From Avena insularis (taxonomy: Eukaryota > Streptophyta > Magnoliopsida > Poales > Poaceae): 64,000 nucleotides of DNA. The position numbers and the translations under genes are program-made. A model generated the notes under the pieces. That model ran no database searches and had not been told where the DNA came from. It saw only the letters and a list, made by a program, of their open reading frames with translations. Positions 55,491-64,000 of this stretch are shown here, piece by piece (within the stretch, counting starts at the first letter, position 1; every line of letters starts with the position of its first letter). The stretch is from the NCBI GenBank assembly GCA_023614405.1, contig CM042689.1, positions 327,336,305-327,400,304 on the forward strand, read 5' to 3'.

Positions 55491-55737
55491 CCCTGTAGCC
55501 CCCGAGGATGTAGACAGAAAACCATAGGTCTTTGCATCTATATGCTCTAAGAGTGACTAAGTTAGAAAACCTCTCACTGTAGCCCCCAAGCATGTAGGTG
55601 GAATGAATTATTCCGACTAGATGCTTTTAAGAGTAGCATACACAGTGTTTATAAATTTCAATACTGTAGCCCCCAAGCCTCCAGTTGTAACTGAATTAGT
55701 TCCGACTAGATGCTTAAAGAAAAGCTAAGCATATATC
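55491..55737 (+). repeat. Tandem GTAGCCCCC repeat in the last visible intron of element E
   Basis: Three units of about 85 bp start with tgtagccccc(g/a)ag at 55494, 55578 and 55665. Two of them share ttccgactagatgctt. The same gtagccccc stands at the LTR border (52845). Confidence 0.8.
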
Positions 55738-56526
55738 TGTTGGGGAGATGACCTCGGGTAGGGTAAAAACGGGGAAAGACGAAAGGAAGTTGCCCGTCTA
55801 GTTTCCGAGTTACTATGTGAGTCGGCCGAATCCTGTAGAGGTCGGCCAAGACAGGGAAGGGCCAGACCCATATGATAAAGGCAAGGCATTACCCGGCCGG
55901 GATACTACGTAAGTCGGCCGGGTTAGCCCGAGTAATCTTAATGCAGGTGAAGGACAAGCCGAGTTACGCGAGGCAAGGCCGAATGATACGAAGCTTGCAG
56001 GAGAAGGGGAAACCTAAAGTCAAACTCTAGTTGCAGGCTAGGAGGAATCTGAGCGGAGCCAAGCACAAGGGACAAAGGCGCAGAGCGTCAGAGGGGCAGA
56101 AGGAGGTCACGGAGGTGACAGTCCTGAAGCCCGAGGCACGCAGGAGGGGCCCTCTGGAGCCTTGCCGTCCTTAGAAGGGCGACAGGGAAAGGAGGCCGCC
56201 GAACTACTATTTTGGGACAAGCATATTCCTCGAATATGCTTGCCCCGTCAGCCCTAAAGGCACCCAAGGCTCTCCTTTATAAGGGGAGGCTTGGACCCTG
56301 AGGAAGGGATCGGCTCATTTTAGTACCGTTAGGCTAGTAAAGTTCTTATCTTCTCCCTGTAAACAGCTCAAGGAGCACTTGTAGCCCAAGGAAGAAGAAA
56401 TAAAGATCTTTGCCTTAGTCTTTTGTGTGTAGAATCAACTGCATCTTCCCTCCCCAGATCCCACTAGCATCCATTGGCCCCATACTTTAGCCTACCCATG
56501 TCATTTGCCGTGTCACCACCACGACA
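55738..56526 (+). repeat. 5' LTR of element F (789 bp)
   Basis: TGTTGGGGAG...CCACGACA. The TATA box tttataag is at 56277-56284 and the poly-A signal aataaa at 56400-56405, giving a U3 of about 570 bp. The right border is inferred from the CA terminus just before the primer-site start. Confidence 0.82.
56218..56242 (+). promoter_or_regulatory. Perfect 11-bp inverted repeat upstream of the element F TATA box
   Basis: caagcatattc and gaatatgcttg separated by three bases, ending 34 bp before the TATA box. Confidence 0.75.
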
Positions 56527-59500
56527 GTTGGCGCCCACCGTAGGGCCAGCAGCGGTGCTAGCTGGAGCCACGATCCGGACGGGAAACTTCATCAACACTA
56601 GCGAGCGCATTGTCTCTGGCTTGGTCCGGAGATTTGATCTCTGTGACTATGTCAGCGACAACGCGGGCAGCTTCAGGGGAAAAACTCCCCCACGCAACAG
56701 CGTCTTCATCAGCTTGGGCATGCACCAGGTCTACGTCGGCGTCAACATCTCCGGCATTTATCCTCACCAGGTTGTTGTTGCAGGAGAGCCACCCCTTAGC
56801 GCCGCAAGCCTTCCGCGCGGAGCGCGCCCAGTCGGTAGCGTCGAGGTGATGGTCGCAGTCGGGGTGCAGGCGGGAGTAGCAGGTGCCGGATCAAACAGAG
56901 ACCCTGCCGCAGGCGTGCAAGTCGCGCACAGGCAGACGGCACCACCACCCACCGAGGTAATCCCTTCAGTGGCCAATCAGGCCAAAGTGCAGGAGACTAC
57001 CCCAAAGGCACCAAGAATAAGAGGTCCACCTCTGGAAAGACCAGAAAATATTCTTCAGGCAACCATAGATAATCTGACTACACCCGTAGCGCCGATACTC
57101 GATCCGGCAAATGCTCAGGCAGAATTAGAAGAAACCAGGCAAAAGGTGCTGGTAGAGGCAAAAAAGGTGTCAGCCTTGCGGGAGTCCTTAAACAGGACCC
57201 TGCGAGAGTATGCCAAAGCCAACAAGCTTGATGTCGCTCCCGAACGGGTCGACGAATTGAGATTAAGAGGGAAGAACCTCATAGATGATATCAACAAGGA
57301 GCATGATGCTCATAAGGCAGAGTCAGTTGATTTGGGATTGCCGAGGTACAGTACCCTGGCAAAGAACCTGAGAGCGGCAAATGCCGCAACATTAGAATTA
57401 GAGGGATTGACCGGCGAAGCCCGGCAGAAACAGCAAGAAAGAGTGAATGAGCTGGTACGCATCGCAAACCAGCAAAATGAAGAAATGCTCAGAGCAGACC
57501 CGGCGAGGCCAGGGGCCTCGCGAATGGTTCACTCGGCTGGAGCAGCACCTGCCTTATCTGTGGCAGGAGCATCCTCACCCGGAAACAAGGCACGAAAAGA
57601 CAGAGCGGTAACTTCAGGAAAGAGAAACAAGCAAATCGTTCCGTATGATCCGGCGATAGCCGGGAAAGTAAACGAGAACAGAGGCAATGGAAGCCGAGGT
57701 AACAGTGGTGAGAAGAATCCCGGCCGTACTGAAAAAGACGGCGGAAGCCGAGGCAATGGAGATCTCGTCAGAAGAGAACCCAGAAGAGGCGATCACGAGA
57801 ACAATATCCCGGTTGAAGTAAGGAGAGAACGGCCGCTCAACCCGCAGCCGAGACATGAACCTTGGCAGGAAAGAGAAGCAAGACCAGCTCGCCACAATAA
57901 AGTAAATGAAAGATACAATGATGGTTATTCCGAGATGGAATATGCGATCCATGGTGGAAATAACCACTATGGAATGCAAGACAGAATTCTGTACAGAGAT
58001 TTGCCATCAAATGATGCCAGAGTAAAGCTAGACCGGCTATACCGATCCGAGTTGCTAGAAGAACAGGGTCCACCGGGTCCGACATGCTTCGGACCACGGA
58101 TCATGGGCGAACCACCTGTGCCGAACTTTCAGCTGGCAAGAGGCACAAAGAAATATAATGGGACCACCAAACCACAAGACTGGTTGATTGATTACGCCAC
58201 TGCTATGAAAATAGCAGGTGGGAATTTATGATGGGCAGTACGGTATGTCCCACAAATGTTGGAAGGACCAGCTAGAGTATGGCTGAATAATCTGCCAGCA
58301 GGCAGCATCAATTGTTGGTTGGATTTTGAAGAAATGTTCGTTAGCAATTTTACCAGCACTTACAAGAGGCCAAACATGCCGCAACAGTTAGCCATGTGCA
58401 AACAGAGGCCGAATGAGACGGACAGAGAGTTTTTAACTCGGTGGTGTAACCTGAGAAACTCGTGTGAAGGAGTTATAGAATCACAAGCAATAGCTTGGTT
58501 CGCTCAAGGATGCCGCTATGGCAGTGTGTTATGACAGCGATTGCAAAGAGATATGCCAACTACATTGGCAGAAACCATCAGAATAGCGGATTCTTATGCA
58601 TTGGGAGATCCGACGCAACCCGAGTTAATGTCGGCAGATAATCGGGAGCATCTAGATCAATATGCGAGAGATATGGCCGGGTCATCCAGGCGCAATGACT
58701 TCAGAGGAAGAAGAATATAAGAGAGACCGGATTATAGATATAATCCAGCCCAGGTGGCAGCGGTGGCACAAGATCAGCCGAGTCACGGATCAACTCAACG
58801 GCAAAAGAATGGTCCTCAGCAGTGGACACCAAGGAATGAAGGAAAAAGACAGTGGACACCAGAACAAAAGAAGCAATGGCAGGAGAGGCCGAAGTACACG
58901 TTCGAGTCTATGTTAGATCAGCCGTGTAAATTTCACACATCAAACCCAGCCAGGCCAGCCAACCATACGACCCGCCAATGTGCATGGATGAAAAATGCAA
59001 TGGGGAACCCAGCGCATACTGAGCACCTCTCCGAGCACATCACGCATCACCAGATTGGTGGAGAAAACGCACAACAACTAATGTTACCACCTCCTCCCCT
59101 GAGGTACGACAACTCGGACCGGAGGGATGCGGTACATCAACTGATGAACCAAGGTCCGGATGGAAGGACAAATCCAGGAAATAATGGACGCAATGACTAT
59201 AGAGAACATCATCAGTCGTATTGCGTGTTCACAATAGAACAGCAAGACAAGCAGAGTGTGCAACGCCGGCATATGGAAGTAAATGCAGTGATGCCGGCAG
59301 TACCAAGATATGTGCCTTGGTCGGATCAAGAAGTAACCTGGAGCATAAAGGATCACCCCAAGATAATGCCGAGTCCGGGGTCATATGCACTCGTGTTGGA
59401 TCCGACATTTGTCGGACCAAGCATTAATGTGAAATTTTCAAAGGTACTCATTGACAACGGGAGCAGTATCAATATCATGTACAAAGACACAATGCACAAA

Positions 59501-59638
59501 CTCGGAATAACGCAGAACATGCTGCAATCCACGAGGACCACTTTCCATGGGATAGTACCAGGGCTTTCATGCGAACCCATTGGTAAGGTCCGAGTGGACG
59601 TATTGTTCGGCACTGAGATAATCAGAGCGAAAACTTAG
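56498..59638 (+). pseudogene. Element F gag and protease
   Basis: The frame is open from before the LTR end (ATG 56498). In order: a variable Ala/Val-rich N-terminus, a coiled-coil (AELEETRQKVLVEAKKV, 57117-57300), a long basic low-complexity region, then the gag core QDWLIDYATAMKIAGGNL / WAVRYVPQMLEGPARVWL with NRP-like basic ends, DREFLTRWCNLRNSC, and a CKFH...H...C segment (58935-58985) that may be a degenerate zinc knuckle. The protease is VLIDNGSSINIMYKD near 59445-59490. In-frame stops at 58229 (TGA), 58532 (TGA), about 58718 (TAA) and 59636 (TAG); the first looks like a mutated CGA in front of WAVRY. Confidence 0.85.
56528..56546 (+). promoter_or_regulatory. Primer-binding site region of element F
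   Basis: ttggcgcccaccgtagggc follows the LTR after one base. This is the usual post-LTR sequence of grass Tat-lineage elements. I did not determine which tRNA it fits. Confidence 0.65.
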
Positions 59639-62309
59639 AGTTTGAAGTGGTGGATCTAGAAAGCTGTTATCATGCTCTACTCGGCAGCATTAGCCAAATT
59701 CATGGCCACCGCCATGTGAGTTATTTAAAATGAAGTTACGGACCACAAGGGGTGATAACGATGTGAGGGATTACAGAAGTCAATGGAATGTGCTTCAGGG
59801 TCAAATTTGGCGAATCATTGGTAATAGCAAGGGAAAAAGAAGGATTCAAGAGGTAGCAGCCCTTTCGATCGGACAACTGAATATGCCAGCATTAGCCAAC
59901 CCACATGGAAGTGTCTCCTTTCAGCCGACTAAAGAAACAAAAAAGTTCCAGGTAGATGAACAATTCCCGGAGCGCACCGTCACTATTGGTGCCGGCCTAG
60001 ATGCTAAATAGGAAGGTGAGCTCACCAACTTCCTCCGTGAGAATCGGGATATCTTTGCATGGTCAACTCAGGATCTGCAAGGCGTGCCGAGGGAGTTGGC
60101 TGAGCACTCTCTAAATGTAAGGCCAAGAGCAAGGCCGGTGAAGCAACCTCTCCGTCGCTTCGCCGAAGACAGGAGAAAAATAATAGGGGATGAAATAGCT
60201 AGGCTCCTTGCGACCGGGTTCATCATGGAAGTGCTGTATCCGGAGTGGCTGTCAAACCCGGTGCTAGTAGAAAAGAAGAAGGATGATCCAAATGTAGCTA
60301 TTGTATGGCGAATGTGTATCGATAAGGCGTGTCCAAAAGATCCTTTTCCTTTACCTAGAATAGACCAAGTCATTGATTCGACCGCTGATTGTGAACTATT
60401 GTCATTTGTAGACGCGTATTCTGGTTTTCACCAGATACCGTTAAATCCGGCCGATCAAATAAAGACTGCGTTTATTACCCCGTATGGGGCTTATTGCTAT
60501 CGCACAATGCCATTCGGCCTGCGCAATGCAGGAGCGACGTATCAGAGATGCATGCAAAAATGTCTACATGACCAGATAGGAAAAAACGTACAAGTGTATG
60601 TGGACGATGTGGTTATCAAAACCAAAGAAAGCAAAACACTACTGGATGATATACGACAGACTTTCGCGAACCTGAGAAGATTCCGAATGAAGCTTAACCC
60701 GGAAAAATGCACATTTGGCGTGCCAGCGGGAAAATTGCTCGGTTTTCTTGTATCTAGACGAGGTATAGAGGCCAACCCAACCAAGATAAAGGCAGTAGAA
60801 AGGATGGAGTTGCCAATATGTCTAAATGACGTACAAAAGTTCACAGGTTGTTTAGCCTCGCTCAGCCGATTTGTATGTCGGCTGGGAGAGAAGGCATTAC
60901 CACTTTATCAATTGATGAAGAAATTGGATAAGTTCATTTGGACTCCACAAGCAGACAGTGCATTTAATGAATTGAAAAGGATGTTGGTCACAGCGCCCAT
61001 CTTAGCTTCTCCATTATCAAAAGAGCCTATGTTACTCTACATAGCGGCCACCAATCGAGTAGTGAGCGCTGTGATCGTCGTAGAACGAATTGAAAATGAT
61101 AGGTCGGTACAAAGGCCGGTGTATTACTTGAGCGAGGTACTATTAGCCTCAAAACAAAATTACCCACATTATCAGAAGATGGCTTATGGAGTGTACATGT
61201 CGGCAAAGAAACTTAAACATTACTTCGAAGAGCACCCCATCAAAGTGATTTGTGAAGCACCCATAGCCGACATATTGAGTAACAAAGATGCCAGTGGCCG
61301 AATAGCAAAATGGGCAATTGAATTGTCACCTTATGCTCCGCAATTCGATAGGAGAGATGCAATAAAATCTCAGGTTATGGCCGACTTCTTCATAGATTGG
61401 GCCGAGTGGCAGTATGAGCCACCATTGCCAGATCCGAATTATTGGACGATGCACTTTGACGGTTCCAAACTAAGAAATGGTTTGGGGGCAGGAATAGTGT
61501 TAACCTCGCCAAAAAGAGATCAGCTGAGATATGTGCTGCAGATACATTTTGCCGCGTCAAACAGTGTAGCCGAATATGAAGCACTCGTCCATGGATTGAA
61601 GGTGGCCAAAGAGATTGGCATACGCCGAATCTTATGCTATGGAGATTCAGATCTAGTAGTACAGCAAGTCTTAGGCAATTGGGATGTGTTGGATGATAAT
61701 ATGGCTCTGTATAGATTTCATGTGCAGAAAATCAGTGGATACTTCGAAGGATGTGAATTTCACCATATACCTCGGGCAGAAAACGACGTCGCAGACACGT
61801 TGTCAAAACTAGGATCAACTAGGCAGTCAATTCCCCCAGGTATCGCCCTAGAGCACCTAAGGAAACCATCAATAACACCGTCACCAGAGTCCGAATCTAT
61901 CTTTATTCCGGCAAAGTCAGGAAAAGATAATGTGCCGATGGAATTTGACAAGCAATATAACCCGGAATTCCCAAAAATAAAGACAGCTGATGCAAGCAGG
62001 ACTATGGAGAAATCCGAGGTCGTTATGTCGGCAGAAAACATGGAAATAGATAGTGAGACCACACCAGAGAAAATCACACCTATATGGGCGCAACCCATAT
62101 TCTCTTTCCTTAGAGATGCGATTTTGCCGAATAATGAGGTATTAGCAAGACAGACAGTGAGGAGAGCTAAAGCTTATACAATCATAAATAATGAGCTGTA
62201 CAAAAGAAGTGTCACAAGTATATTGCAAAGATGTGTGAGCTCGGCAGAAGGCCAGGAGATCCTCCTAGATATACATCAAGGAGAATGTGGACATCATGCC
62301 TCATCCTGA
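59639..62309 (+). pseudogene. Element F reverse transcriptase with RNase H and second RNase H-like domain
   Basis: After a frameshifted linker (LEFEVVDLES, HALLG) and a TAA at 60009, the frame is open to TGA 62307. RT: NPVLVEKKKDD, SFVDAYSGFHQIPLN (first catalytic Asp), FGLRNAGATYQRCM, the catalytic YVDDVVIKT at 60596-60622 and FLVSRRGIEANP. First RNase H: LLYIAATNRVVSAV, VYYLSEVLLASKQNY, YEVxMS-like YGVYMSAKKLKHYF. Second RNase H-like: MHFDGSKLRNGLGAGIVLTS, EYEALVHGLKVA and CYGDSDLVVQQVLG near 61450-61680, with acidic residues in D-E-D order. This is the most intact polymerase in the window. Confidence 0.9.
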
Positions 62310-63351
62310 GCCTTAGTGGCCAAAGCATTCAGGCATGGGTTTTATTGGCCAACAGCGTTGAAAGAAGCCAAAGAACTGGTCGAAAAATGTAATGGTTGTC
62401 AGAGATATGCAACCAAGATACACATGCCATCATCCGAGTTAAAAACGATACCAATTACTTGGCCATTTTATGTGTGGTGCTTAGATATGGTGGGACCATT
62501 TAAGCCGGCCCGAGGTGGGATGACCCACATATTGGTCATGGTGGACAAATTCACAAAATGGATTGAAGTGAAACCAATAAAAAAATGTGATGGGCCCACG
62601 ACAGTGAAATTCCTCAAAGATATTATCTTAAGATATGGATACCCACATAGTGTTATTACAGACAATGGCACAAACTTTGTAGAAGGAGCTTTCGCTAGAT
62701 TTTGCAAAGAAAAGCACATAAGATTAGATGTCGCCTCTGTGGCTCACCCAACATCCAATGGGCAAGTGGAAAGGTCTAATGGACTCGTATTGTCAGGAAT
62801 AAAACCACGACTCGTCGAACCGCTGCAAAGGTCGGCAGGATGTTGGTTGAGGAACTACCAGCAGTACTATGGAGCCTCAGGACTACCCCAAACAGATCAA
62901 CAGGTTATACACCATTTTTCTAGTATATGGGGCAGAAGCCGTGCTTCCAGCCGACATAATACATGACTCGCCAAGGGTTACCCAATATACAACCTCAGAA
63001 GTAAATGAGGTAGCTCGGCAAGATACTGTGGATCTGATAGAAGAAGCCAGAGAGCTAGCATTATCAAGATCAGCTATTTATCAGCAGAACTTGCAACGAT
63101 ATCACAGCAAGAAGGTGAATCCAAGAGTGTTCAAAGAAGGAGATTTGGTTCTCCGACTGGTGCAACGCACGACCGACATGCACAAGTTGTCGCCTCCATG
63201 GGAAGGACCATTCATTGTGAGCAAAGCATTGCACAATGATGCATATTACCTAATCGATGCTCAATCACCAGGAAAGAACAGGGCAGACAAAGCCGGCGAA
63301 GAATCAAAAATACCATGGAATGTAGCTTTACTTCGTCCTTTTTACTCGTAG
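62310..63351 (+). pseudogene. Element F integrase
   Basis: The HHCC finger spans the stop: HQGECGHH before it, CNGCQRY after (62380). The DDE core has WCLDMVGPFKPARGG, VITDNGTNFVEGAF and HPTSNGQVERSNG, i.e. all three acidic residues present. Two shifts between about 62840 and 62920 scramble the end of the core. The C-terminus (FLVYGAEAVLPADI, YQQNLQRYHSKKVNPR, FKEGDLVLRLVQ, GPFIVSKALHNDAYYL) is intact to TAG 63349-63351, and resembles the GPY/F-like end of gypsy integrases. Confidence 0.88.
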
Positions 63352-63403
63352 GAGTCATCCATGACATATTGTAAAATGGTGCTTCGGAGGAAGCACCAGC
63401 TAT

Positions 63404-64000
63404 GTATTAAACCTCGGCATCCAGAGCAGTGACTCGAGGACTGCCATATGTTATTTTAAATTTCATGTTATGTATCAAACCTCAGCACCTTGAGCAATGG
63501 CTCGGGGATTGCACTATGTCATTATTAACTATGGTTTATGTATTAAACCTCGGCATCCAGAGCAGTGACTCGGGGACTGCCATATGTTATTTTTAAATTT
63601 CATGTTATGTATCAAACCTCGGCACCTTGAGCAATGGCTCGGGGATTGCACTATGTTATTATTAACTATGGTTTATGTATTCAGCCTCGACGTCCTGAGC
63701 AGTGACTCGAGGACTGCCGTATGTTGTTTTTAATTTCATGTTATGTATCGAACCTCGGCACCATGAGCAGTGACTCGAGGACTGCCGTATGTTGTTTTTA
63801 ATTTCATGTTATGTATCGAACCTCGGCACCATGAGCAGTGACTCGGGGACTACCCCAGATTGTTTCTAAGTTTGATTCAAGTGGTGAACCTCGGCGTCAA
63901 AGCAATGGCTCGGAGACTGACACATATTAAACCTCGGCACCTTGAGCAATGACTCGGGGACTGTCCTATATTGTTTCTAAGTTTGGTTTATATATTCAGC
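63404..64000 (+). repeat. Tandem repeats of about 68 bp in the 3' region of element F
   Basis: At least nine units, each with aacctcggca(t/c)c ... gagca(g/a)tg(a/g)ctcg(g/a)gga(c/t)tg. In the first four units two variants alternate (catccagagcagtgac and accttgagcaatggc), giving a dimeric period of about 137 bp. The array runs off the window. Confidence 0.9.

Larger units (their letters stand above)
52289..64000 (+). mobile_element. Element E: LTR element carrying an intron-containing Transposase_28-like gene (visible part to 55737)
   Basis: One LTR (52289-52844) is followed by a leader and a multi-exon gene on the same strand. At 55738 it is interrupted by element F, so the rest of E, including the 3' LTR, should lie beyond the window. 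No gag, RT or integrase is visible. The gene type is annotated in grass genomes as 'putative gypsy type transposon', always in repetitive DNA. The TSD candidate is gttta at 52284-52288; its partner is off the window. Confidence 0.7.
55738..64000 (+). mobile_element. Element F: Tat/Retand-like gypsy retrotransposon, 3' end off window
   Basis: LTR at 55738-56526, a TTGGCGCCC primer-site start, gag-PR, RT with two RNase H-like regions, integrase, and a 3' tandem-repeat field that continues past 64000. The domain order PR-RT-RH-IN is gypsy. The extra RNase H-like domain (HFDGSKLRNGLGAG) before the integrase and the long 3' repeat region are hallmarks of the Tat lineage (Retand/RIRE2 type in grasses). 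It inserted into an intron of the element E gene. Candidate left TSD atatc (55733-55737). Several stops, many at former CGA codons, show it is inactive. Confidence 0.9.

Noticed and set aside
63404..64000. CRISPR-like array
   Set aside because: The whole unit repeats, including the spacer part; the context is the 3' region of a plant retrotransposon.
49625..64000. tRNA, rRNA, snoRNA or microRNA genes here or elsewhere in the window
   Set aside because: No conserved tRNA A/B-box pair or rRNA core was recognised by eye; hairpins are assigned to repeats. A covariance-model search would be decisive.
1..64000. Integrated plant pararetrovirus or other virus-derived genes
   Set aside because: All RT-bearing segments have LTRs or LINE structure and copia/gypsy/L1 domain order; no movement-protein or coat-protein motif was seen.

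Overview
This is grass nuclear DNA, most likely from a large-genome Pooideae species (wheat/barley/oat/ryegrass group). Almost all of it is transposable elements. The evidence is the family content (Athila-like and Tat/Retand-like gypsy elements, short-LTR copia, L1-type LINEs, a BARE/Angela-like solo LTR, a hAT deletion derivative), the nested organisation, and the absence of any intact host gene. All autonomous coding regions seen carry stops or frameshifts. The only sequence that looks like a host gene is a short two-exon pseudogene at about 50.3-51.2 kb. The organism call is inference from remembered family resemblances. Layout: (1) 1-34.3 kb is one degenerate L1-type LINE (LINE-alpha, + strand) split by three insertions. 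Its reading frame resumes exactly across each insertion once the target-site duplication (TSD) is discounted. The insertions are a 1.16-kb GC-rich retroposon (1110-2274), gypsy element A (2443-19922) and a minus-strand copia (20073-32734). A itself holds gypsy element B (7047-13895) and a 2.57-kb solo LTR (14534-17102). The copia holds a minus-strand Athila-like element C (20448-28306). (2) 34.3-49.6 kb is a second minus-strand Athila-like element, D, missing its 5' end. It carries a nearly full-length second LINE (LINE-beta, 36931-45075), which holds a BARE-like solo LTR (38684-39660), and a hAT-like element (47502-48042). (3) 49.6-52.3 kb is the only stretch without a recognised element; it holds a minisatellite and the broken two-exon gene. 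(4) 52.3-64 kb starts with an LTR element E whose cargo is an intron-containing Transposase_28-like gene. E is interrupted at 55738 by element F, a Tat/Retand-like gypsy with gag-PR-RT-RNaseH-IN and a 3' tandem-repeat field that runs off the window. How the parts relate: A, B, C and D are non-autonomous. They keep LTRs, a primer-binding site where visible, and in A, C and D a gag-protease, but no reverse transcriptase or integrase was seen in any of them, so they would have needed enzymes in trans. They share a polypurine-tract module and a small hairpin just downstream of the main ORF, whose stem differs by a compensatory base-pair change between pairs of elements. C and D also share the architecture of a hairpin present once in the LTR and several times inside. 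The most unusual structure is in C: 163 bp of the host copia is duplicated and fused directly to the C gag, abutting the 5' LTR, which implies an illegitimate exchange between a full-length and a solo-LTR version of the same locus.
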